A DNA stretch of 64,000 bases, taken from NCBI GenBank assembly GCA_036346275.1, contig CM070717.1, forward strand, positions 7,933,178 through 7,997,177, written 5' to 3'. Within the stretch, counting starts at the first letter, position 1; each line of letters opens with the position of its first letter. The stretch is from Otatea glauca (lineage: Eukaryota > Streptophyta > Magnoliopsida > Poales > Poaceae). The notes under the pieces were generated by a model that worked only from the letters and a program-made list of their open reading frames with translations, ran no database searches and was not told the origin of the DNA. Positions 33,157-44,190 of this stretch are shown piece after piece. The translations under genes and the position numbers were made by a program.

Positions 33157-34361
33157 TTAGGAACTTTAGTTCATTCTTTGAATATGAGATTACATATGCT
33201 TCATTGAATATGAGATTACGTGTGCAATGGATGGACATATACTTCCGTAGGAAATCTAGTTCATTCTTTTAGTATATATCAATCTTAGTAATCTGTTGCA
33301 AAAGTGATAATTTTTGTTGAAATGCACAACCGAGTCGATTTTAGGATATTTAGGCAACTCTTTCTTAAACCTTGCACAAATCATCTCAATGTTCATACTT
33401 GGAAAGGTTAACTTGTGTGCTTATGAAAGTTCATTCTTGTGCTCTCAGTAGATAAGTGATGGTTTACCAAATTATGAACCCATTACGTGCTATTTGATTT
33501 TTCTTTCATCAATAACTTTTGATTTGAACCTTATATTGTGTTGACTTCTTGGAATTGAAAAGTTATCTTAAGACAACTTGTTCAATTGTGAACTTATGTT
33601 TTAAATGCTTTATATGGCATCCTTGTAGAATGTTGTTTGCCCATGTACAATCTGATTGTTTATCCTTGTAGAATGCTTTATATTTGTACTTTGTATATTG
33701 AACTCTTAAAATGACTACCAAAACTCTTATTGCTTCTTTGAACTATTTTCACTGTTTGTTATCTTTTGAATACTCAGTGATGCAATTGGGGTCTTTGGAA
33801 GTTGAATTAAATAATTTTAGTTGCAATCTTGGCCTTATGTTAATACTAGAGAGTATTACTTTGATACTTCATTGAATATGAGATTGATGTTCATATGATT
33901 ATTGCAGTATATCTTGACTAGCTCGTACGTGTAGTTCTTATATATAGTATCTATTCTTGTTTAGCTTGACTTGTCATATTGATATTCTCATATTGTGCCT
34001 TGGTTGAATAGTACTATTGATATTCTCATATTGACATTCATGTGAATCAGCATAATGTTACTTGTAGCACAACCTAAGTTAATCTTGAACTTGCAGGTTT
34101 CTAGGTCACGCCCTCCAGCACGTTCTAACGACGACATCATATAAGACATCTTCAACAATGCCGACGGTGGTGGTAGCGCCCACAACTCCAACAACCCCGA
34201 GGCATGAATTCCATTGTGAGCTCGATTGGTGTATAACTGTTGTACTTTATAACTTGTTGTGATGGATACGTTGTGATCGACTTATTGTGATGGACTTATT
34301 TTAATGGACTGTGGATTGTATCTATTGTGGTTGTAATGTGTTGTACGTCATTGCGTAGTTT

Positions 34362-34640
34362 ACAAATTGCCGTTGGATGTGTGATTGGATTATCTAAGGA
34401 TCGCTAGAATGTCTCCTTCGGTTTGAGAGATTGATATATATTATAACCGCAAATGTTTTTGTCTGTTGAGTGGATGTCCTATTTACAAGAGAGGTCATGC
34501 GAAATTTTGTACATTTTGAGACTTAGTTTTAAACCGGTTTTGAAGAGTTAAAAGGTTGGTTTCAGATTTTAGTAATCGGTAATAGGTTTGGTGTCTCGTT
34601 TGTTAATTATTCGTTCGCTTCAACTTCATTGTGGAGTTTG
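34362..34640. repeat. Third, dispersed copy of the 349-bp unit
   Basis: It starts ACAAATTGCCGTTGGATG and follows the same order of blocks (GTGTGATTG, AGAATGTCTC, GAGTGGATGTCCTATTTAC, GTTTGGTGTCTCGTTTG). It comes directly after the last exon, so it is probably the original 3' UTR position, with the tandem pair derived from an internal duplication. Confidence 0.85.
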
Positions 34641-34761
34641 TCTTTTGTGTTACAGTTTCTGATCAGATTTGAACAAAATAGATGATCTTATTTATTCTTC
34701 GCTTAGCAATTTTTAGTTTCATTTTTCTTTTTGCCTTTTCTTTTCTTCTTTAGTTGTTATA

Positions 34762-34872
34762 TGTATTGAGTGCGATACATATATATATAAAAATACATAC
34801 ATTTGGATATATATATACATATATGTATTGAGTGCGATACATATATATATATATAAATACATACATTTGGAT
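34762..34872. repeat. 62-bp tandem duplication with TA-rich core
   Basis: TGTATTGAGTGCGATACATA begins at 34762 and again at 34824. Each is followed by a TA run and ATACATACATTTGGATA. Confidence 0.85.
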
Positions 34873-34895
34873 AATATACATTTTTTTTGTAAAAA

Positions 34896-35336
34896 TGACA
34901 GTTAAATTCGTGGGTTTAATAAACCCACGAATTTAATCTGATAAATTCGTGGGTTTAATAAACCCACGAATTTAATTAAATTAAATTGGCTAAAAAACTC
35001 ACGAATTTATCAATTAAATTCAGTGGGTTTTTAGCCCACGAATTTAATCTGATAAATTCGTGGGTTTATTAAACCACGAATTTAATCTGTTTAAATTCGT
35101 GGGTTTATTAAACCCACGAATTTAACTCAGAAACCCAATTAAATTCATGGGCTTAGTTGAAACCCACGAATTTAACTTAAATTCGTGGGTACCCACGAAT
35201 TTAATTAATTAATTTCGTCGAGTTAAATTCGTAAACTAAATTCGACGGTTTGCTCACGAATTTAAGTTAAATTCGTGGGTTTTAGCTTAAATTCGTGGGT
35301 TTTTGGCTCACGAATTTTTCCCTGATTCTTGTAGTG
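34896..35336. repeat. Right subterminal repeat array of the CACTA element
   Basis: I count seven exact AAATTCGTGGG and six exact CCCACGAATTT copies, mostly as head-to-head pairs with 8-10 base spacers, plus near copies. 35177-35204 is a perfect 28-bp palindrome. The array ends in the TIR GATTCTTGTAGTG. Confidence 0.93.
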
Positions 35337-35384
35337 AGGAGCCCATTGTTGATATTTATTATCAAAAATGGGGGTCTTACAAGT

Positions 35385-35396
35385 TGGTATCAGAGC
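35385..35396 (+). other. Primer-binding site of element 2 (initiator Met tRNA)
   Basis: TGGTATCAGAGC lies three bases after the 5' LTR end at 35381. Confidence 0.97.
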
Positions 35397-35651
35397 CATG
35401 CAGACTGTAGGAAAACCTTAGTTAGCTTGATCATTAGTAAAGGAAAATTTTAATAACCTTAAAAACTAAGTGCTTAATTCATAAATATATTTTTATTAAT
35501 ACTTCTCTTTATTCTAGATATCTGCTAACTTCCTTATCTGTTCTTAATTGAAAAATTCTAATCTTCTCTTTGTTTTAATCAGATTAATATTATCCTTTGC
35601 TACGAGTTGAATGCTCGTGAGTAAGCGGGAATTAAGGGAGTGCTAGCTAAG

Positions 35652-36245
35652 ATGTTGGATGTGGCTCAGTATGCCGAGAATCCTCGCTATATGGTGTACT
35701 ATGTGGCCCTTAGTTCCTCTATAATTGAGTATGCAGCCCGACTGCATATTGCAGCCTACCCTTCATATGATGAAGGGGAGCGCAATTTCGAGGGCTATAG
35801 CTCAACTATGCACGTTGTCATGAATGATGATGCTTACACCGTTGTTGTTCGCCTACACCATGCTCTTCCTGAGCTCCATTCTGCCTATCGCCTGTATCCT
35901 TCCCGGTCGCCACTTGGAGATACCACTTACCCAGATCCTGCAAGCATTCATCTGGATAGACTTCACACCTTGGTGGAGTTTAGTAATGCTGCTGACGAGC
36001 ATCATCGCCGCATAGCCCAAGAGGCAGTCGTCTGTCGCAGTCATTTGGGCTACCTGGAGGAAGTGATCACCCCATTTGTAAACATGGGGTTTATCTCTTG
36101 CTCGGTCTTAGGAAACGCCGCACTAGAGGCACCTCAAGTTCCAACCGCACCTATTGCACCACCTGCCCCTGCTGCACCCTCAGCCTTCGTCGCACCGCCC
36201 GTATGTCAGTGGGAGGTAGCCGACCCCGCCTTGCCAAACGCGTAG
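35652..36245 (+). CDS. orf0-like ORF of element 2 (first)
   Basis: The ATG at 35652 (MLDVAQYAENPRY) opens a frame of about 197 codons ending at 36245; I chose this ATG over the upstream in-frame GTG at 35640. The protein has strand-like segments (EYAARLHIAAYP, YSSTMHVVMN), a helix (DDAYTVVVRLHHALPELH), then LHSAYRLYPSRSP and a later helix. An Ala/Pro-rich tail lies near 36130-36200. The overlapping frame at 36210-36315 gives a basic RPRLAKRVAES tail, so the true C-terminus may be shifted. It lies between PBS and gag, the same place as orf0 in element 1, with which it shares LH...RLxP. Function unknown. Confidence 0.6.
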   Translation: MLDVAQYAENPRYMVYYVALSSSIIEYAARLHIAAYPSYDEGERNFEGYSSTMHVVMNDDAYTVVVRLHHALPELHSAYRLYPSRSPLGDTTYPDPASIHLDRLHTLVEFSNAADEHHRRIAQEAVVCRSHLGYLEEVITPFVNMGFISCSVLGNAALEAPQVPTAPIAPPAPAAPSAFVAPPVCQWEVADPALPNA

Positions 36246-36757
36246 CAGAATCCGGGCCTTCTTCTTCCCGTCGCTCCAAGACAACTCAGACGCCCCGAGA
36301 TGCTAGTTCGCTTTAGCAGGAAGATCCTCGGAGAAGTTTCCACCACTGAATAAAGATGACCACAACATGGGATTTGCTGGTTGGCTTGAAACCAGTGATT
36401 AAGGTAGCTTAGACCACGTAGAAATAAGAGGCGACCCTATGTAATATGCTTAGCAAGGCAGACTTTTGGTATTGTATTATGTAATGTATTTAGCAAGGAA
36501 GTCCTTAGTATTGTACTGTTAGGGATGTAAAATATTATCTATTTGAATGAAAAATTTTGGGTTTTGAGAAACTTTCGTATTCCGTGGATTGCATTCATAA
36601 ATATTTAACATAAAAGATAAGTCTTTACGATATTACAAACCTCTTTAACGAAAGATGCATGGTGAGAGAAAAATAATTACTGTAATCCTTTTCTTCTCAT
36701 TTGAAATATTATATTTTTATATTGTTACTAATTATTTTCTCTTTACAATAATTTCAG

Positions 36758-37201
36758 ATGGCTAAAAACATGAACTGGTCTGATATTGCAAGAGAACTAG
36801 CTAAAAATTTTGGTCATAAAAAGCATGCACCTATTTTTGATATCAAGCAAACACCATTTGGATATAAAGTTTCTAGCTATGCCTCTACGATTCTTGAAGG
36901 CCAAAAATTGCATCATAATGTGAAGCACCATAATAAATCTAAGCATGAAGCAATTCAGGAGTCAGGCTGCAAGCTTATGCGCCGAATATGCAAAGTACAT
37001 CATATTAGTATGAAGGCATATGTCCGCTCACATGGGGCCTATATGGAGTCTCAAAATCCAGCAAGAGAACTAAGGCGACGAGTTGGAAATCGACGCGAAT
37101 ATTTGCGCCAATTTCAACCAGTTGAAGTGCAGAACTCTCCACCCTTCCTTCCAATTCAAAGAGTAGCTGTGATGGGGATTCACCACCTTCATATCCAGTA
37201 G
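36758..37201 (+). CDS. orf0-like ORF of element 2 (second)
   Basis: A 147-codon ORF starts MAKNMNWSDIARELAKN. The middle reads PFGYKVSSYASTILEG, then a charged stretch KHHNKSKHEAIQESGCKLMRRI. This strand-loop-helix order with a basic, alanine-containing helix resembles the C-terminal half of double-stranded-RNA-binding motifs, but this is shape only. The C-terminal 40 residues (FQPVEVQNSPPFLP) look disordered. It may be the second half of the same orf0 product as 35652-36245, separated by decay. About 500 AT-rich bases lie between them with no ORF. Confidence 0.5.
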   Translation: MAKNMNWSDIARELAKNFGHKKHAPIFDIKQTPFGYKVSSYASTILEGQKLHHNVKHHNKSKHEAIQESGCKLMRRICKVHHISMKAYVRSHGAYMESQNPARELRRRVGNRREYLRQFQPVEVQNSPPFLPIQRVAVMGIHHLHIQ

Positions 37202-37570
37202 TTTGAGGCGTAGGGATCATATCTAGCGACGCTAATTAAGGAAGTGGTAGACTCTTATGTTTTAGGAATAAGGTATTAATTAAAGTTAGTCAGTTTGTAA
37301 TACCTATGCAGATGTATGAAAACTTATGTGATCTTTTGGTATTGTATGGCATTTTGTTCAAAAATTATCTTTGTGTTATCTTATGGATATCTCTCGCTAA
37401 TATAACTTCGTGGTGAAAATTTTCGATGAGATAATCTTTGAAATAGCATGAGTATATAAACCTATTGCTTATTACAAACAACAACTATATATATTTAACA
37501 TTCATCAGAGCTAATAAAATAATTCTCGTTATATTGCAGGAGGCCAGTAACGCGATCGCTTAGTTATATT

Positions 37571-40500
37571 TTGGAGAGTGAGGCTACCCCCGAGACTCAA
37601 TCTCAAAGGAACGTAATTCCAACACCGGCCCAGCCAAATCCAATGCATCCCTCAATGAGAGCCTCATCATCCCAACCCGCGAGTCGCGACAATACTCCTC
37701 CTCCACAAAATCAACCAAATCCAATCCCAGAAAATCAACTACCTAAACCCCCAACCATGGCTCAAGTCCTCGCCATGATTGAACAAGACCATCAAACTCA
37801 GACTATTCTTCTTTAGCAAATTGCTCAGAATACTGCCAATATAGGCACAGCCATTGCAAGAGGTGGCAATGGGAACGCTCCCCATTACTCCAAGTTAAAT
37901 GAGTTTCTTAAAACTCGGCCACCCATCTTCTCCTCCACAACTGATCCATTGGAAGCTGATGACTAGCTTCGTTCAGTCGAAAGTAAGTTGGCCATTGCTC
38001 AATGCAATGACCAAGAGAAAGTACTCTATGCCTCCTACCAGCTGCAAGGAGCTGTGGCAGCTTGGTGGGAAAATTTTCAAGCCATGGTGCCACCGAATCA
38101 AGTCATCCTTTGGGAAGCTTTTAAGGAAGCTTTTCGCAAAACTCACATACCGTCCAGTTTGATGGAATTTAAGAGAAGAGAATTCTTGGATCTTCACCAA
38201 GGTAATATGACAGTGGTAGAGTACCTCCATCGCTTCAATTATTTGGCTCGATATGCCCCTTCTGAGGTTACCATAGAAGAAAAAAAGGTTGAGCGTTTCC
38301 GGGAGCATTTGAGTGATGAAATTAAATGGACCCTGATGGCCCATGATATCCATGACTTTCAAACTTTGGTGGACATGGCCCTTCGAGTTGAACAAGGCAC
38401 TCGTACCATTTCTAAGTCGCGAAAGCGAAAATGGATGGCCAGAAAGAGCATGAGTGTTAATCCTCCTAGACCGCGATTTGGGCAATCATTCAATCCCAAA
38501 TCTTCTGCTCCATCATTTAAGCAAAAACGTCAAAATCAACCACCTCGACCTCAAGCTTCCCGCCAACAGCCTCCTGTCCGTCCTGTCGGTAATGTTGGCA
38601 AGAGGCCTTCGAGTGGTCAAAACTCGACGGCCAATGCCACCTGTTTCTATTTTAATGAGCTGGGGCATTATACTAATAAATGTCCCAAGAAGAATTCAAC
38701 AAATCAACAAACCCAGGGAGCTCAGCAACGACCCCCAGGTCACCCCCAAGGATCTGGAGGATCACCACAACCTGTCAGGACAGCCCCTAATAATTTTCAA
38801 GGCCCTGCTCGTGGACGATTGCATCATGTGACCGCTGAGGATGCAAATGAAGCACCTAACGTGGTGATAGGTACGTTGTTAGTCCACTCTATTCCAACTT
38901 TGGTGTTATTTGATTCTGGAGCTTCGCATTCTTCCATTTCCAAGAAATTTGTGGATCAAAATGAAATTACTATTGATCTTTTGCCTTCTATCATGATAAT
39001 ATCTTCCCCTGGAGCCAAAATCAAAACTTTCAGTCTTTGCCCTAAAGTCATCATTGAAATAAATGGAGTAATATTCCATACTGATCTCATCATTATTGAA
39101 ACTCAAGGCTTAGATATAATTCTTGGTATGGATTGGTTGTCCAAGCATAAAGGTTGTATAGATTGTGCTAATCGATCCATATCCTTGCTAAGTTCGAAAG
39201 AAGTTATGGTAGAGTTTTCATCTAACCAAAACAATTCACTTCCCTAATCATTCCTTTGTTCTACCTCATTGACATAACTTTCTCAAGTATCTGTAGTTTG
39301 TGATTATCCTGATGTTTTTCCAAGTGAGCTACCAGGTTTACCTCGAGATAGAGATATGGAATTTGTTATCAATCTTATTCCTGGCACCGCCCCAATTTCT
39401 AAATATCCCTATTGTATAGCCCCAACCGAACTAGTTGAACTTAAGATGCAAATTGAAGAACAATTGGATAAAGGATTCATTCGCCCTAGTTCATCTCCTT
39501 GGGGAAGCCTAGTTCTTTTTGTTAACAAAAAGGATGGTGGTCTACGCATGTGCAAAGATTACCGTGCTTTAAATGATGTCACCACTAAAAAAAATACCCT
39601 CTTCCTCGCATCGATAATTTATTTGACCAATTGAGTGGTGCTCAAGTCTTTTCAAAGATTGATTTGAGACATGGGTATTACCAACTAAAGATCAGGCCCT
39701 GCGATATTCCAAAAACTGCATTTACCACTCGATATGGTTTCTTTGAATACGTCGTGATGTCCTTCGGACTAACCAATGCTCTCGCAAGTTTCATGTGCCT
39801 TATGAATAAGGTCTTTATGGAGTATTTGGACAAGTTCGTTGTGGTCTTCATCGATGATATTCTCATCTACTCCAAATCCGAGAAAAAACATGCGCAACAT
39901 TTGCACATGATTCTTGAAAAACTTCGAGTCCACCAGCTCTATGCCAAATTTGAAAAATGTGATTTTTGGCTGAAAGAAATTGCATTCCTTGGGCATATCC
40001 TTTCAGAAAGAGGAATTTCTGTTGACCCAAGTAAAATTCAAGCTGTGCAAGCCTGGGAACAACCCAAGTATGTTCCTCAGATCCAAGTTTTCTTGGTTTA
40101 GCGGGATATTATCGCCGCTTTATCGAAAACTTCTCCAAAATCTCTAAACCATTGACTCAGCTATTAAAGAAAGAAAAGAAGTTTGAATGGACACCCGAAT
40201 GTGAATCAAGTTTTCAAGAGTTGAATAAAAGACTCACTTCAACACCTGTCCTCGTGTTGCCGGATGTTAATAAAAATTTTCACGTCTTTTGTGATGCATC
40301 ACGACACGGTCTGGGATGCGTGTTGATACAAGAATCAAGAGCTGTTGCATATGCTTCTCCATAGCTTCGTCCCCATGAACAAAATTATCCTACCCATGAT
40401 TTGGAACTAGCAGCTGTGGTTCATGCTCTATAAATTTGGCATCACCTCATTGGTAATCGATGCAATGTATACACTGATCATGAGAGCCTAAAATATTTCT

Positions 40501-42167
40501 TCACTCAATCGGATTTGAACCTTAGGCAAAGAAGATGGTTGGAGCTAATCAAGGACTATGATGTTAGCATTAATTACCATCCAGGTAAAGCTAATGTCGT
40601 AGCCGACGCCCTTAGTCGGAAACTCCACTGCACATCCATCTCGACTTACACTGATCAATCTGAGCTGCAAGATGAATTTCAGAAACTTAATTTAGGGATT
40701 ATTGAAAAGGGACTTTTGGGCACACTAGAAGTGCAACCAACCTTGAAATTCCAAATCAAACTAGCCCAACTTGTTGATAAAGCTATTATCAAAATCCGAA
40801 AAGAATTAAAGCAAGGCATTGGATCTGAGTGCATGGAAGGATCTGACGACTTGCTTATGCATAAGAAACAAATATATATTCCCAACGACCCTGAGCTTAA
40901 AAATTTGATTTTAGAAGAAGCTCACCAATCACCTCTCTCGATCCATCCTGGGTGTACAAAAATGTATCAAGACCTCTGACAAGAATATTGGTGGTCCGGC
41001 ATGAAAAAGGATATCGCAGCATATGTTGCAATTTGCGATGTATGCCGACGAGTCAAAGCCGAACTTCAACGTCCTGCTGGACTCCTTCAACCCTTGAAGG
41101 TTCCTGAATAGAAATGGGATGATATCAGTATAGATTTCATCACTTGTCTGCCCAGGACCAGAAAAGGGCATGATTCTATTTGGGTGATCGTAGATCGATT
41201 AACCAAGGTAGCCCACTTTGTTCTGGTCAAGACCACCCATTTTGGAGAAAAGCATGCTGAACTATACTTGGAAAATATCGTTCGTCTGCATGGTGTCCCA
41301 AAGACCATTGTCTTTGATCGAGGATCCCAGTTTACATCCCGTTTCTGGGAAAATTTGCATGGTCTTCTGGGGACTAAGCTAAACTTCAGTACGGCTTACC
41401 ATCCTCAAACAGACGGTCAAACAGAAAGGACTAACCAAATCTTGGAGGACATGTCAAGAGCCTGTGTACTGTCTTATAGTACTAATTGGGAAAAGAGTTT
41501 AGCATTCGCCGAGTTCTCTTATAATAATAGCTTCCAAGCCAGTCTCCAAATGTCGCCATTTGAGGCACTGTATGGAAGAAAGTGTAGAACACCTCTCTTT
41601 TGGTCTGAAGTAAGTGAAAGAAAATTCTTTGGACCCAATCTCATTCAAGAAGCCCAAGAGCAAGTGGATATGATCAGAAGTCGATTAAAAGAGATCCAAT
41701 CTCGCCAAAAGAGTTACGCCGACAATCGTCGACGTGAACTCAGCTTGGAAGTCGGTGATCATGTCTACTTAAAAGTCTCACCACTCCGCGGAGTCCGTCA
41801 TTTTCATGTCCGTGGAAAACTAGCTCCCCGATATATTGGTCCATATCAAATTCTTGAGAAAATGGGCGAGATGGCTTACAAGTTGAAACTACCGCCCCAA
41901 TTATCTGAGGTGCATGATGTTTTCCACGTGTTCCAACTTAAAAAGTGCCTTTACATTCCTATTGAACTCACCAATATGGAAAATATTGATCTTCAACCTG
42001 ATCTATCCTATCGGGAGCACCCAATCCGCATTCTTGAAGAAGCAGAATGCCATACCAGAAACAAGTCTCACAAAATGCTAAAAGTGCAATGGAAAAACCA
42101 CTACGAAGATGAAGCCACATGGGAACGTGAAGATCAACTTAGAAAAGAATTTCCAGACTTCTTCTAA
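37571..42167 (+). pseudogene. gag-pol of element 2, nearly full length with point lesions
   Basis: One frame runs 37571-39594: a Pro/Gln-rich gag N-terminus, the gag core (LYASYQLQGAVAAWWENF, near 38025), a CCHC-like knuckle with its second cysteine changed (CFYFNELGHYTNKC, 38641), the protease LFDSGASHSS (near 38910), ILGMDWLSKH, and the first RT blocks. It carries stops at 37814, 37964, 39245 and 39275. A lost base in the A-run 39587-39594 moves RT (FIDD near 39850) to the next frame. A second lost base near 40084 restores a frame that runs to 42167 through RNase H, the zinc finger and the integrase (SIDFITCLPR, FDRGSQFTSRFW), with stops at 40362, 40431, 40977 and 41109. The C-terminus keeps the GPY-type segment and a chromodomain-like tail ending FPDFF. 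Confidence 0.93.
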
Positions 42168-42198
42168 ACCCTCGCCAAATCTCGAGAACGAGATTTTT

Positions 42199-42214
42199 TT
42201 AAGGGGGATAGGTT
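42199..42214 (+). other. Polypurine tract of element 2
   Basis: TTAAGGGGGATAGGTT lies directly before the 3' LTR start TGTAATATCC at 42215. Confidence 0.85.
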
Positions 42215-44190
42215 TGTAATATCCTGAAAAATGAGTAATAATAAGAAATTAAATGATATATTTTAAGAAGTTTTAATTTGTTTTTCCTTAATTTTTTTGA
42301 ATTTTTCTATGAGTTTTCTTGACTTCTTTTGATTATTGCTTATAAGGAAAATTGTTTTTCTAATCAATCAACCATTACTTAAGTAATAAGAAAAGATTTG
42401 TTCAACAACAAATAAGAAACATTACTGTAAAAATTTGTGGAGATATCCAGAACTCAAAATATAATTTTTAAAGTCATGAAAAAATATTAAATGATGAAAA
42501 GAAAGGTAATTAATGAAACAAGACTAGTAATAGTGAAAATGTCAGAAATTAAATGATCATAATTTTGATGGAAAAATATTTATATTATCTTCTCCCTGGA
42601 TAGATTCATCTACAGTAAAAATATCAGGAGATGAGCTTTAGGTTTGATATTTATAAAAATTCAAAAACTGAATAGTTAGAAATCTGGAAACTTCAATGTC
42701 AGAATTTTATTAATTAAACTGTCAAGAATCTAAAGCTAAAAATTTTACAAGAGGATAATGCGCATATAAGGAACCTGGTAAAAAGGTTTATAAATTTTTG
42801 AGTAAGATATAAGTATATTAAAAAATATAAAACCGAATGCAGAAATTTGTGCACACTGCACTGTCAGAATTATTGTAAATTTCTCAGGCGTTGGCACCAG
42901 GTGTTGGCTCGTCTACAGCATTATCTTCGGCCTATAAATACCACAGCTTGATCGCCAGAGAGTGCTCATCAAAACCCATCTTGTTTCATCACGTATACTT
43001 CACGATTTCTTGAATCAGCCGAAGAACCCTAGCTTTCGGTTCGTGATCGATTGAAGGTGATACAAGCAACCATTCCTCAATTGCTTTCGATTATAGCACC
43101 ACCAGCTCTCACGAATCAAAACACCTCTGTTGTTTCCACGAAATTCTAGCCGAAGCCCCGCCGCCACTACGCCCCCTTCTTCTCCGAAACCGGCGATCGG
43201 TGGTGAGCTAATCCGACTCTCCTCTGAGATTCCTTTGGGCAAAAATGAAACCCCCGGATCACGTAGATGCTAGAACCAGAACCCATTCCACCAGAGATGC
43301 CTTCTGTCGCCGGCGTGGCTAGTCGCCGGGACCTCCGCCGCTCGGCCACGACGGCGACCCATCTCCGGTCATCGCCAAGAGTCATTAAGCTGTCCCCTAG
43401 AAGCGTATTAGCATGCTGAAGCCGTAGGTGCTACCCATTCCCCCTGCCGGAGTTAGTTCGCCATCGGCGAGCCCAAGTTCACTGGGCTCTGCTCTGTGCC
43501 TCTGAGTCGTGGGCCCGAGATGTGAGTGACTGCGTCCGGGTCCTTTGCGCAAACATTGAGTCACTGCCAGGTGGGCCCGAGATGTCAGCGTCTGGGTTCG
43601 GTTCGAATGAGACCTGATGGCGCGAAGCAAAAGCCGCTTTCATCGTAGCGAAAGCTTATTTTGCTATGTTCAATTGATTTTTGAATCGGTGAAAAATTCA
43701 AACTTGAATATCTTTCGCATTTGAAATCCAAATGAGATGAAACCAATTTCTAAATTCATCTAAAATCAAGAGCTTCTAGAATATGCAAAAATATTTTGAA
43801 AAGCTATTTCGAACAAATATTTTAATACAAAGGTGAATAGCACATAAGAAAGTAGACTAAGTATGGAAATTTTTCAAACCTGGTTAATATTATTTGGAAC
43901 CAATTTTATTAAGATTTTTATTCTGCTATGAACCCATTTCTATAAAAATATTTGGGTAACTAGTTGTTTTATGTCTTTTCTATTAAAGGTTAATATTACT
44001 AGTAACTAGGCTATAATAACCAATTGAATAAGCAAAGAATTTTGGTAGTTTGTTAAACATATTTCTTTTCAGCATATTGGTAGGATAATGTTAGGCTAGG
44101 TAAAAATATTGAACTAATAATGAACTATACAAATAGGATGAAATTTAGTATGAAAGAAGTATAATAGGTATATACGTATATATATATATA

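Larger units (their letters stand above)
29781..34206 (+). pseudogene. Second CACTA gene (TNPA/plant-transposase-like), broken multi-exon
   Basis: The first readable exon begins ATGAGTATGTTC at 29781. 30660-31040 carries LESEDDYNALKKAKSVFNRR and an EAWRWMCAVLGSEDFQEKS block resembling the Ptta/En-Spm plant transposase family, followed by a GT donor. Later pieces include HMREQMTQRHGPEVDWRAA (31290), an Ala/Glu/Arg coiled coil built from short repeats (31560-31680), three proline-rich exons (31917-32400) and a last piece after a GCAG acceptor at about 34097 ending NNADGGGSAHNSNNPEA. Stops interrupt several pieces, including one at about 34141. It lies downstream of TNP2 on the same strand, the normal place for the DNA-binding regulator. 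Confidence 0.6.
24226..35336 (+). mobile_element. CACTA (En/Spm) DNA transposon, 11,111 bp
   Basis: The left terminus CACTACAAGAATCAAGG and the reverse complement of the right terminus CACTACAAGAATCAGGG match over about 28 bp with one difference. The 3-bp target duplication AGG flanks it (24223-24225 and 35337-35339). The host sequence rejoins to match the uninterrupted 3' LTR near 48055. Inside are a left subterminal array, a roughly 1-kb GC-rich leader, a decayed TNP2-type transposase gene (26130-29551), a second transposase-like gene with repeated proline-rich exons (29781-34206) and a right subterminal array. Termini look functional while both genes are broken, so it would need a helper element to move. 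Confidence 0.96.
16710..35381 (+). repeat. 5' LTR of element 2, interrupted by a solo LTR and a CACTA element
   Basis: It begins TGTAACATCCTGAAAAATGAG and ends GGGGGTCTTACA. Pieces 16710-20961, 23864-24225 and 35337-35381 align in order with the 3' LTR at 42215-48099. Segment 17386-17787 (402 bp, GC-rich) has no counterpart in the 3' LTR, where the join is at about 42892. The intervening DNA is accounted for exactly by the two insertions with their own TSDs. Confidence 0.93.

Noticed and set aside
34896..35336. CRISPR-like appearance of regularly spaced short repeats
   Set aside because: Repeats alternate in orientation, spacers are 8-14 bases, and they end in a CACTA TIR; this is a plant transposon subterminal array.
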